Assembly (NCBI GenBank): GCA_040900215.1
Contig: JBBDZL010000016.1
Span: forward strand, 1 to 19,244
From: 9FT-COMBO-53-11 sp040900215
Lineage (GTDB): Bacteria > Patescibacteriota > WWE3 > 9FT-COMBO-53-11
DNA length: 19,244 bases
Reading direction: 5' to 3'
How positions within the stretch are numbered: position 1 is the first letter of the stretch; every line of letters begins with the position of its first letter. Under the pieces are notes generated by a model, which saw nothing but the letters and a program-made list of their open reading frames with translations, was not told the DNA's origin and searched no databases. The position numbers and the translations under genes are program-made. Of this stretch, positions 6,170 to 12,447 are shown in pieces.

Positions 6170-6213
6170 AAACCATACCAATCGCGCAAAGGCGCGAGAA
6201 AGGAGGAAGCGAG

Positions 6214-6462
6214 ATGGGGAAGATACGTCCCTTCATCTCAATCCCGGCTCTGCACAAGATCCCTGTGGAAAAGGTGGTAAGGGGTTTCAGAATCCCTCTC
6301 CCCTTCGGCTGGGGCTTGACCGTCAAGCTCGACCGAGCCGTCGAGCTTCCTTACTACTCCTGCATGCACGCCGGGGTGCTTGGACAAGACGGTCCGTCTG
6401 GGGAAGTAATGATCGCCAACCTCCATATGGCTGGCGACCACATCCAAGGCCTGGAGCATTAG
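6214..6462 (+). CDS. Small soluble protein of unknown function
   Basis: The 82-residue protein has no signal peptide or membrane helix. It is rich in hydrophobic and basic residues in its first third and has several His (residues 14, 52, 71, 75, 82) and a single Cys in a Tyr-Ser-Cys-Met-His stretch. No family recognised. The start is firm: GGAGG lies seven bases upstream of the ATG and a near-consensus promoter precedes it. The stop codon sits in the loop of the terminator hairpin. The minus-strand frame over the same region is a shadow without a Shine-Dalgarno site or promoter. Confidence 0.75.
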   Translation: MGKIRPFISIPALHKIPVEKVVRGFRIPLPFGWGLTVKLDRAVELPYYSCMHAGVLGQDGPSGEVMIANLHMAGDHIQGLEH

Positions 6463-6475
6463 TTCCGGGCCTTTT
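6446..6475 (+). terminator. Rho-independent terminator overlapping the 6214 gene stop
   Basis: A 10-base stem (6446-6455 with 6464-6473, one T-G pair) with an eight-base loop holding the TAG stop, followed by a T run. Confidence 0.88.
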
Positions 6476-6487
6476 TCATTGTCAAGC

Positions 6488-6513
6488 CTCGCCAAGGCGG
6501 GGGAATTTTGCGG
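6488..6513. repeat. 26-base intergenic repeat, copy 2
   Basis: Exact copy of 6112-6137, here between the terminator of the 6214 gene and the stop of the 6519-7847 gene. A shorter relative, GAATTTTGCGGG, is at 5309-5320. Confidence 0.8.
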
Positions 6514-6518
6514 GGGAG

Positions 6519-7847
6519 TTATTCCTCGGCTTCCGGCGAACTGCGAATCTTGAACCCGACAAACCCTTGCCCAAAATCCTCGATCATTAGGGTTTCCAGA
6601 ATCTTTTCGCCGTCCCCGCCCGAGGCGAGGTCTCGCCCCTCCGGGGCGGAAAACCATTCGATAAAGAACCGGTTCCAGAGCGCTTCGCGGACGTGGTAGG
6701 TGTACTGCCCCCCCTCGCTAAAGGCTTCGGAAGGGTTTGAGGCGAGGGAGAAAACGTTGTCTTCAAAGTTGAAGGAAACCAGCTGGTCGGATTCGGGCGT
6801 AAAACCGCAAAGATGCGCTTTCCCTTTCCAGAAAGAGAGGCCGTCGGCGACCCGTTCGACTTCGCTCAGGGTCTCCCCGAGGGCAGAGAGATTCGTTGAA
6901 GCTCGACTCCAGTGCAGCGCCTCGGGAGAGATGTGGGGGACCAGCAAACGCGGGTCGGTCGGGTTCTCTTTGGCCAGATAGCGCTGCATAATCACCCAGG
7001 CAACGATGTTCTCCAGATCCGGTGCCTCATCCCGGACATCCCCCCGCAGGGCGGAAACAAACTTCTTTGCGAACCCGTCGGGTTCTACAGATATAAGTTT
7101 GAAATATTTAGCATAAAACGAAACTTCGTTGAGGTAATGAAACATCATCGCGAACATCCGCGTCAGCGCCCCTTCGGTGTAATCGACCGGAATGACGATC
7201 ACCACCCCTAGCTCCTTGAGATGGGTCGTGTTGTGGAACTTTTTCTTGGTGAAGTTCCGGGCTTCCGACCCCCACTTGTTCAGATCCAGCACCCGCATCA
7301 CAATCGGACGCTCTTCAAAATCGTCAGGAGTGAGCTTGGCAAACGGAGCGAAGAAAACTTCGTTCTGCCACTTCCGGTCCTCCAGAAAACGGAGGGCCGA
7401 AAAGACCTCGAATAGGTCTTCTGTTGCCAGCAGCTCCTCCGCACTCCCGTACTTGAGCTGGGCGAGGATGTTCTGGGGCGGATTTTGGAGGAAAAGCTCC
7501 TTGGCTTTCTCTTCCTTCAGGAAAAATCCTTTTTTGGGCTTTGAAATCTGGACCGCCCGGGAAAAGAGCTTTTGGATATATTTGTGGTCCTGCATCTGGG
7601 GCTCGCCCAGCACCTTCTTGGCTTCCTCTTCCAAAAGCTTCACCCGCGCCCCCAGCGCCGCCAAAACCTCCTTGCGGGTGGAATTTTCCGTCATCCCTAA
7701 TTCCTTGAGCGCGGCCTGCCTTTCAGCCTTAATCTTTTCCGCCAGACCTTCTGGGACCCCCTTCCTTCCCGTAAACTCTCCCATTTCGTCGGAGAGGGAT
7801 TCTAATTTTTCCTTGGTGGTTCCTAAGAGCTTGGCGAGTTCTTCCAT
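6519..7847 (-). CDS. Large conserved protein of unknown function paired with a PfkB kinase
   Basis: The 442-residue protein has a charged, helical N-terminal third (about 1-85, likely coiled coil), a central mixed region, and a C-terminal domain ending in a Tyr-His-x-Arg-Glu-Ala-Leu-Trp-Asn-Arg motif (about residues 394-403). No signal peptide or membrane helix. From memory, CPR genomes carry a similar protein next to a ribokinase-like gene, but no function is known to me. The start at 7847 lies three bases after the probable kinase stop (TAG at 7851-7853), so the two likely form an operon. Near residues 405-416 a Gly/Asp-rich stretch encoded by a hairpin-forming sequence (about 6612-6649) looks like an inserted repeat. 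Confidence 0.85.
   Translation of the reverse strand: MEELAKLLGTTKEKLESLSDEMGEFTGRKGVPEGLAEKIKAERQAALKELGMTENSTRKEVLAALGARVKLLEEEAKKVLGEPQMQDHKYIQKLFSRAVQISKPKKGFFLKEEKAKELFLQNPPQNILAQLKYGSAEELLATEDLFEVFSALRFLEDRKWQNEVFFAPFAKLTPDDFEERPIVMRVLDLNKWGSEARNFTKKKFHNTTHLKELGVVIVIPVDYTEGALTRMFAMMFHYLNEVSFYAKYFKLISVEPDGFAKKFVSALRGDVRDEAPDLENIVAWVIMQRYLAKENPTDPRLLVPHISPEALHWSRASTNLSALGETLSEVERVADGLSFWKGKAHLCGFTPESDQLVSFNFEDNVFSLASNPSEAFSEGGQYTYHVREALWNRFFIEWFSAPEGRDLASGGDGEKILETLMIEDFGQGFVGFKIRSSPEAEE
6612..6649. repeat. GC-rich hairpin stretch inside the 442-residue coding region
   Basis: CGCCCC (6634-6639) pairs with GGGGCG (6643-6648) and further CGAGGCGAGG/CTCGCC complementarity lies beside it. 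The encoded peptide is Gly/Asp/Ser-rich and looks like a linker. A repeat insertion is possible; only one copy is seen here. Confidence 0.35.
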
Positions 7848-7850
7848 AAT

Positions 7851-8918
7851 CTAGTCTATNNNNNNNNNNNNNNNNNNNNNNNNNNNNNNNNNNNNNNNNN
7901 NNNNNNNNNNNNNNNNNNNNNNNNNNNNNNNNNNNNNNNNNNNNNNNNNNNNNNNNNNNGGTTCCAGCTCCTTGCGAGTTCGCAAGCCGTTCTGGGCGCC
8001 GACTTCCTGCGTCACCGCTTCGGCGTTCAGCGTCCCCCACTTCAGCGCTTCTTTCAACGGCTGGCCGAGGATCAGAGCACTCACTAACCCGCAAGAGAAA
8101 GCGTCTCCGGCTCCCGTCCGCTCCTTGGCTTTCACTCCGGTGGCGGTTTGGAAGGTAAACTCGTAGCCGTCGAAGGCGTAGGCTCCCTGTGGACCATCCG
8201 TCACAATCACCATCCGCGGCCCTAAATCCCGCAGGCGGGAGAGTAGTTCCTTCTCGGTCTTGAGGGCGTGGTCCAACCCCAGCAGCCGGCCGGCTTCCCC
8301 CCGGTTGAGAATCAGCAATTCAGTAATCTTCAGCAGCTGGCCGTAAGCCGCCAGCCCTTCCTTGATTTGGTAGGAACCGGGGTTGAAAACGAGCTTGACC
8401 CTGTACTCGTGGACATAGCGCACAAACGGGGCGTGGAAATAATCGTGGCCGGGAGCAAGGGAAGAAAAGTAGACCCAGGGGGCGTAGACCGAAGGAATCA
8501 AGTAGTGGCGGGGCTGGTGGGCGGTCAGAATCGTCCGCTCTCCTCCCGACGAGATAATCACGTTGACGTTGGTCGCCTGCTCCTTGTCCACTTCTACCAG
8601 CGCAGTGCCCACCTTTTCCTTTTTAAAGTTTTCCAGAGTTTCTTTCCCAAAAAGGTCATCGCCGACGTGAGTGTAGATCCCGGTCCGCAGGCCCAAGCGG
8701 GAGGCGCCGACGGCGACATTGGCGGCGTTCCCGCCAAAGGTTAGATGGAATCCTTTGCTGGAAACTTTATCGGCCGCGGACAAACAAAGCTCGCATTTAT
8801 CATGGCCATGAAGCTGGCAGTGGATATCGGCTTTCTCGGGAAAGGTGAAGATATCGACGGTGCAATCGCCGATCGTTAATAGGTCAAACTTGGCGGAGAC
8901 TCCTTCGGGACTGGCCAT
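7851..8918 (-). CDS. PfkB-family carbohydrate kinase (ribokinase-like), C-terminus in assembly gap
   Basis: About 319 residues are readable before the 100-N gap; if the gap length is right, the frame continues to a TAG at 7851-7853. The family marks are clear: Gly-Gly-Asn at 62-64 in Phe-Gly-Gly-Asn-Ala-Ala-Asn-Val-Ala, and Thr-Gly-Ala-Gly-Asp at 268-272 with the catalytic Asp272. It phosphorylates a sugar or nucleoside with ATP; the substrate cannot be read. An insertion near residues 33-45 holds Cys34, His37, His39, Cys42 and Cys45, which could bind a metal. ATG at 8918 was chosen over the longer frame because the domain begins there and a TGC-TATTCT box ends seven bases before. The distal neighbour is the 442-residue protein. 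Confidence 0.9.
   Translation of the reverse strand: MASPEGVSAKFDLLTIGDCTVDIFTFPEKADIHCQLHGHDKCELCLSAADKVSSKGFHLTFGGNAANVAVGASRLGLRTGIYTHVGDDLFGKETLENFKKEKVGTALVEVDKEQATNVNVIISSGGERTILTAHQPRHYLIPSVYAPWVYFSSLAPGHDYFHAPFVRYVHEYRVKLVFNPGSYQIKEGLAAYGQLLKITELLILNRGEAGRLLGLDHALKTEKELLSRLRDLGPRMVIVTDGPQGAYAFDGYEFTFQTATGVKAKERTGAGDAFSCGLVSALILGQPLKEALKWGTLNAEAVTQEVGAQNGLRTRKELEXXXXXXXXXXXXXXXXXXXXXXXXXXXXXXXXXXID
7860..7959. other. Assembly gap of 100 Ns
   Basis: Exactly 100 Ns, the usual placeholder for a scaffold gap of unknown size. It falls in the C-terminal coding region of the kinase; the order of the flanks is supported by the fitting operon structure. Confidence 0.95.
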
Positions 8919-8925
8919 TGTACCC

Positions 8926-8934
8926 AGAATAGCA
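8926..8934 (-). promoter_or_regulatory. Extended -10 promoter of the kinase operon
   Basis: Minus strand reads TGC-TATTCT, then seven bases to the ATG at 8918. It lies just before, and touches, the last codons of the DUF2207 gene region; no -35 and no Shine-Dalgarno site are visible. Confidence 0.55.
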
Positions 8935-8937
8935 GTT

Positions 8938-10695
8938 TCACCAACTCCCGCCGCCGCCGCCGCCAAAACCTCCTCCAGAAAAACCTCCGCCGCCGAAGCC
9001 GCTGCCTCCCTGGGAGGCGGGTTGGGATGGGAGAGTCGCCGCAAAAGAGGTCGTCATTGCATTGACTGAAGAAGAGAAATTGGCAATGTGGAACGGCCCT
9101 GGGCCGACGTACCAAACCGGCTGGGGCGGTTCGATGCCAAGAACCTTAAAGGTTCCGACCCACTTGTCGACCACTCCAAAAACCATCGCGTAAGGGAGAA
9201 ATTCGTCAAAGCGATTGATCCGCTCGTTGAACTGCTGTTCATACTTTTGGGCGGTAGAAATGAAGAGCTTCAACCCGCTCGCCCGCCGGACCGCCTCCGT
9301 TCCCTTAGCGGTTTTGCGCGGCATCCAACGGATGGTAAGCAAGTAAAAAGTCGTTAGAACGGCCAGCGGGATCGGCACCCAAGCCAGCCCCAAACCATTA
9401 AAGATGTAGAACAGCAGAGCAGTGGCGATGAAGATAAGGAGCCATTTCTTAACATGGCGGTCGGAAACTTTGTCCGGCGCCTCAGGGAAGTATCCGGTTT
9501 CGGTTAGGCGGGAGTAGAGTCCCTTCCGAATATCGGAAAGTCGGGTGTAAAACTTCGCCTGGAGATCGGCCAGTGCCACCCGCTCCGCGCTTCGGCCGTC
9601 GCTGCCGAAAATACCTCGGAGAATTTCCTTTTCCCACTCCCCTAGCTTGGGGTCATCCAGAAAATCCTTCTTCTGCTCGAAATAATACTTCGCTTTTCGG
9701 CCGTTTTTCTCCTCGATGATCTGGAGATACCCCCGCACCGCCAGATCCACAATCGTCGCCGAAATATCGGTAAGATCGGCGTGCTCGTCCACCAGCGTCC
9801 CAATCTCCCCCGGCCGCAGCGGAACGGGCCTGCCCGCCGTAGCCTCGGCGAAGGCGGGAGGATCGAACTCCACTACCACCGTCTGGCGGGCGAAAATCGG
9901 TTTGGATTCCGCTTCGGCCTGGGGATTGAGAATGACTTGATTGCGGTACCACATATCCCGCCCATGCTTCCACCATTGCCGACCAATGTAAATCAACGCC
10001 GCTAACGATCCGAGAATCAGCCAAAAGGGCTTGAGCAATTCATCCAGATAGAACGGGTCCTCGACCAAACCCTTAGGAAAAGAGTTAGCGATCGTCAGCC
10101 CGGCGCCGGCCGGCAGGATCTGAGTCGCCGCGAACCGGCCCTGACCGGCCGAAACCTCCGCCGTGCAACTCTCCTCTTGCGATCTCAGCCCGCCGGTGAA
10201 ACAGACCGCCCGCTGAATATCCCCGCCTTCTAAAGAAACCGCCGCGGTCGATTTTTCAATCGGCACTTCCCAGCTATATCCGGTGACGTTCCAGTAGAAC
10301 TCGTCATGGTCGCCGAAACGGGTGATCACCTTTCCGACTTCATAGGAGATTTCGTAAATGTGTTTCCCCAGAATTGTCCGGTTCGGATCACCGATTCGAA
10401 TCGTAGTCGATCCGCCGAAATAAGAAACATCGGTAATCGCTTTCGCCCCGTCCTGCTTCACCTCTCCCACCGCAATTCGCGAAGAGCCCGCCTCCGGGAT
10501 GGTGCGAAAGATGCCGTGCTTGGCCACCGCGCCGAAATCGACCGCGATCGTCTCGATCACCCGCACCTTGCCGTTCTGGGGAATGTGGATCCGGGAATCG
10601 AAGCTCTCGATCACCCAATTCTCTTCCGCCCCTGCGGAGCGAGGATAGAGTAAGAGTAAGGGTAAGAGTAATAAGAGCAACAAACGCCTCATCAC
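8938..10695 (-). CDS. DUF2207 membrane protein with Gly-rich C-terminus
   Basis: The 585-residue protein has a signal peptide (about 1-23), an extracytoplasmic DUF2207 domain (about 25-215, with Tyr-Trp-Asn-Val-Thr-Gly at 134-139), a membrane helix (about 222-240), a cytoplasmic part with an Asp-Leu-Ala-Val-Arg-Gly-Tyr-Leu motif (317-324), two more helices (about 417-435 and 438-456), and a Gly-rich tail ending Gly-Gly-Ser-Trp. This architecture is typical of the family, whose function is unknown. The start is GTG at 10695 or ATG at 10692; a TAAACT box ends six bases before the GTG. Residues 279-289 (Pro-Pro-Ala-Phe-Ala-Glu-Ala-Thr-Ala-Gly-Arg) are encoded by a palindromic repeat and probably form an insertion in a linker. 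Confidence 0.93.
   Translation of the reverse strand: MMRRLLLLLLLPLLLLYPRSAGAEENWVIESFDSRIHIPQNGKVRVIETIAVDFGAVAKHGIFRTIPEAGSSRIAVGEVKQDGAKAITDVSYFGGSTTIRIGDPNRTILGKHIYEISYEVGKVITRFGDHDEFYWNVTGYSWEVPIEKSTAAVSLEGGDIQRAVCFTGGLRSQEESCTAEVSAGQGRFAATQILPAGAGLTIANSFPKGLVEDPFYLDELLKPFWLILGSLAALIYIGRQWWKHGRDMWYRNQVILNPQAEAESKPIFARQTVVVEFDPPAFAEATAGRPVPLRPGEIGTLVDEHADLTDISATIVDLAVRGYLQIIEEKNGRKAKYYFEQKKDFLDDPKLGEWEKEILRGIFGSDGRSAERVALADLQAKFYTRLSDIRKGLYSRLTETGYFPEAPDKVSDRHVKKWLLIFIATALLFYIFNGLGLAWVPIPLAVLTTFYLLTIRWMPRKTAKGTEAVRRASGLKLFISTAQKYEQQFNERINRFDEFLPYAMVFGVVDKWVGTFKVLGIEPPQPVWYVGPGPFHIANFSSSVNAMTTSFAATLPSQPASQGGSGFGGGGFSGGGFGGGGGGSW
9829..9861. repeat. REP-like palindromic repeat inserted in frame in the DUF2207 gene
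   Basis: CCCGCC (9833-9838) pairs with GGCGGG (9853-9858) around a G/C-rich centre. Read with the gene it encodes Pro-Pro-Ala-Phe-Ala-Glu-Ala-Thr-Ala-Gly-Arg. From memory such FAEATAG-type peptides are scattered through unrelated CPR proteins, which points to a dispersed repeat tolerated in coding regions. Confidence 0.6.
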
Positions 10696-10701
10696 AACTT
10701 G

Positions 10702-10707
10702 AGTTTA
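10702..10707 (-). promoter_or_regulatory. -10 box of the DUF2207 gene
   Basis: TAAACT on the minus strand, six bases before GTG (10695) and nine before ATG (10692). No Shine-Dalgarno site and no clear -35. Confidence 0.5.
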
Positions 10708-10741
10708 CAATTTCTCTACTGCTTTTTGCCGATTTCTAGGT

Positions 10742-10747
10742 TATAAT
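10742..10747 (+). promoter_or_regulatory. -10 box of the 10757 gene
   Basis: A perfect TATAAT ends nine bases before the ATG at 10757, leaving a leader of about three bases. No Shine-Dalgarno site. Confidence 0.65.
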
Positions 10748-10756
10748 AAAGACAGA

Positions 10757-11218
10757 ATGTCGGAATTCACCACCTCCGAAGAATTGATGAAAGCCGCGAA
10801 AGAATTCCAGGCCGAGAAAGCCCGCCGGGAAGAGGCGTGGGCGAAGAGGATGTCCGCGGAACGCGAACCCTCCATCCGGATCCAACAATTTGGCCAAGAG
10901 GAAACACCGATATTTATCGACCGGCAATACAGCGGAGTAGAAAAAGATGTCTATCTTAAGTTTAGGAAGATGCCGGAAACCGGCAAGATGCTCAGACTGG
11001 AACTTAAGGATTACAAACCAACCTACCTCGTAGAGAAAACTGAGGAAGATGAAGCCCTTCTTAGAATCATGACAAAGGACGAAATCGAATCCAAGAGCGG
11101 AGAAACGCCGGAAGATATGCGCGAATACCTCACCGACAAAACTCTTGAACAACTCGGAGTTCAGAGGGAGATAAGCCAACCCGAAGCCCAACCCGAAGCT
11201 CTCCCCCAAGCCGCTTAA
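10757..11218 (+). CDS. Charged soluble protein of unknown function
   Basis: The 153-residue protein is rich in Glu, Lys and Arg. Residues 5-35 look like a coiled coil, a possible small beta-rich region follows (about 40-95), and the tail has a Gln-Pro-Glu-Ala repeat (residues about 141-150) typical of a flexible end. No cysteine, signal peptide or membrane helix. No family recognised. ATG at 10757 follows a TATAAT box by nine bases, so the mRNA is likely near leaderless. It is divergent from the DUF2207 gene with only 61 bases between the starts. A hairpin without a T run follows at 11221. Confidence 0.8.
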   Translation: MSEFTTSEELMKAAKEFQAEKARREEAWAKRMSAEREPSIRIQQFGQEETPIFIDRQYSGVEKDVYLKFRKMPETGKMLRLELKDYKPTYLVEKTEEDEALLRIMTKDEIESKSGETPEDMREYLTDKTLEQLGVQREISQPEAQPEALPQAA

Positions 11219-11220
11219 CC

Positions 11221-11238
11221 ACTCGCCTTTCGGCGAGT
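11221..11238 (+). other. Hairpin between the 10757 gene and the pyrH operon
   Basis: ACTCGCC pairs perfectly with GGCGAGT around TTTC, two bases after the stop. No T run follows, so it may protect the 3' end of the mRNA or be a weak terminator; it also covers the -35 position of the next promoter. Confidence 0.6.
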
Positions 11239-11242
11239 CTGG

Positions 11243-11251
11243 TGCTATCAT
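11243..11251 (+). promoter_or_regulatory. Extended -10 promoter of the 11282-pyrH operon
   Basis: TGC-TATCAT about 30 bases before the GTG at 11282, leaving room for a leader with GGAGG. No -35 match is visible. Confidence 0.5.
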
Positions 11252-11281
11252 TCCTTGGAAAACTCAAAAAAGGAGGGAGCC

Positions 11282-11509
11282 GTGCCATCCAATCCCCGTT
11301 TGGTCAAGTCCGGAATTGAAAGCATCCAGAGTACGATCCGGGACCTGAGGCGGGACGCGCGGGCGGCCCAACTGAAGATCGAGGATCCTAACACCCGCCA
11401 GGCGCTGGTTTCGCTGGAGTGCGCCGTCGATCTGCTGAGCGTCCTGGTCCATATTGCGCTGGAACCCTATCGGCGCGAGCTTGAGGGGAGGATCAATGAA
11501 GATGTTTGA
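11282..11509 (+). CDS. Small helical protein upstream of pyrH
   Basis: The 75-residue protein is predicted to be mostly helical, with alternating charged and hydrophobic residues (about 8-70) and one Cys. No family recognised. The start is GTG at 11282, five bases after GGAGG (11272-11276); a TTG at 11255 in the same frame has no ribosome site. The last 14 bases overlap the start of pyrH, so the two are translated together. In most bacteria pyrH sits between tsf and frr; here it sits behind this unknown gene, so a link to nucleotide metabolism or simply shared expression is possible. Confidence 0.75.
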   Translation: MPSNPRLVKSGIESIQSTIRDLRRDARAAQLKIEDPNTRQALVSLECAVDLLSVLVHIALEPYRRELEGRINEDV

Positions 11510-12203
11510 GCGCGCCGTCCTCAAGGTATCCGGCGAAGCCCTCAAAGGAAAGGCCCACATCTTTGATCGAAAGGCGCTGGACTTCCTCGCCGGCGAGATC
11601 GCCGCGGTCTACCAGAAGGTCCAACTGGCAGTCGTGGTCGGCGGCGGCAACATCGTCCGCGGGCGCTACCTGACGGAGAACTTCCAAACCACGCCGGTCA
11701 CCGCCGACCACATCGGAATGACGGCGACGATCCTGAACGCCCTGCTCCTGGAGGATTTCCTCCAGCGGGATGGGGTGGAGACCCGGATCTTGAGTGCGCT
11801 TGAAATCAAATCGGCCGCCGAGCCCTACATCTTCAAACGAGCCCTCCGACATTTGGAACGGGGCCGAATCGTGATTCTGGCGGGAGGAACGGGAAGCGCC
11901 GGCGTCACTACCGACACCGCCGCCGTCCTGCGGGCCGGGGACTTGGGCGCCCAGATCGTCTTCAAAGGTACCAAGGTCAACGGCGTCTACGACCGCGACC
12001 CGGTTCAGCACTCCAATGCGGAGTTCATCCCCAAGCTCTCCTACGGGAAGTTCCTGCGGATGGACCTGACCGGCATTCTGGACGAGACCGCCGTCGCCCA
12101 AGCCAAGATGAAGGGCGTACCGATCCGAATCTTCAACATCTTCCAGGCCGGCAATCTCGCAAAAGCCGTCGCCGGGGAAGAGATCGGTTCACTGATAAGT
12201 TAA
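11496..12203 (+). CDS. pyrH: UMP kinase
   Basis: The 235-residue protein is full length for bacterial UMP kinase of the amino acid kinase superfamily. It converts UMP to UDP with ATP in the cytoplasm, a step of pyrimidine nucleotide synthesis. Visible marks: Lys-Val-Ser-Gly-Glu at 10-14, Val-Gly-Gly-Gly-Asn at 48-52, Asp-His-Ile-Gly-Met near 71-75, Thr-Thr-Asp-Thr-Ala-Ala at 138-143, and Lys-Val-Asn-Gly-Val-Tyr-Asp at 160-166. ATG at 11496 follows GGAGG (11487-11491) by four bases; a second ATG two codons on is an alternative. It overlaps the upstream gene by 14 bases and ends in a strong terminator, so frr is not next to it. Codon use is strongly C/G-ending, as in the small cassette genes. 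Confidence 0.96.
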   Translation: MKMFERAVLKVSGEALKGKAHIFDRKALDFLAGEIAAVYQKVQLAVVVGGGNIVRGRYLTENFQTTPVTADHIGMTATILNALLLEDFLQRDGVETRILSALEIKSAAEPYIFKRALRHLERGRIVILAGGTGSAGVTTDTAAVLRAGDLGAQIVFKGTKVNGVYDRDPVQHSNAEFIPKLSYGKFLRMDLTGILDETAVAQAKMKGVPIRIFNIFQAGNLAKAVAGEEIGSLIS

Positions 12204-12210
12204 GGCCTCC

Positions 12211-12240
12211 AAACCCATCGAGAAATCGGTGGGTTTTTTT
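12211..12240 (+). terminator. Rho-independent terminator after pyrH
   Basis: Stem 12211-12221 with 12226-12236 (one T-G pair), a GAAA tetraloop and a T run. Confidence 0.92.
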
Positions 12241-12431
12241 CAAAAAACAGGCCCAGATGACCCCCAACATTTTTAATCTTCATACGCTAGAACAAAGTGA
12301 TACCACTCTTGAGGAGAGATATAGGGTATAGAAAGCAGTGCTGGGCGGGTCGGTCTAGGACCCTTCTTATCCTTATAATTATTTAACTCTTTCTCGCCTT
12401 GATTACGAAACTACTTAATTTCAACTTGCCC

Positions 12432-12440
12432 TGCTATTGT
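12432..12440 (+). promoter_or_regulatory. Extended -10 promoter of the 12448 gene
   Basis: TGC-TATTGT, then seven bases to the ATG at 12448. No Shine-Dalgarno site. The remaining intergenic stretch 12241-12431 is AT-rich and holds only a weak GGGTC/GACCC hairpin near 12346-12362; I see nothing else in it. Confidence 0.55.
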
Positions 12441-12447
12441 ATTAAGT

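Noticed and set aside
3718..6462. Small-gene run as an integron or prophage
   Set aside because: No integrase, attC-like sites, recombinase or phage structural gene is visible, and the genes lie on both strands.
6238..6657. Minus-strand 139-residue frame over the 6214 gene
   Set aside because: It has no promoter or ribosome site, and covers both the 6214 cassette and the end of the 442-residue gene in another frame.
7192..7854. Plus-strand 220-residue frame
   Set aside because: Shadow of the 442-residue gene on the other strand; Ser/Arg-rich composition and no start signal.
11493..12101. Minus-strand 202-residue frame opposite pyrH
   Set aside because: Antisense shadow of a certain gene with C/G-ending codons, which tend to leave the opposite strand open.
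12257..12331. 24-codon frame in the gap after pyrH
   Set aside because: It has no Shine-Dalgarno site, no promoter at leaderless distance and no recognisable motif; too short to support.
12346..12362. Possible tRNA or small RNA hairpin (GGGTC/GACCC)
   Set aside because: No cloverleaf arms or T-loop could be found, and the stem is only five base pairs.
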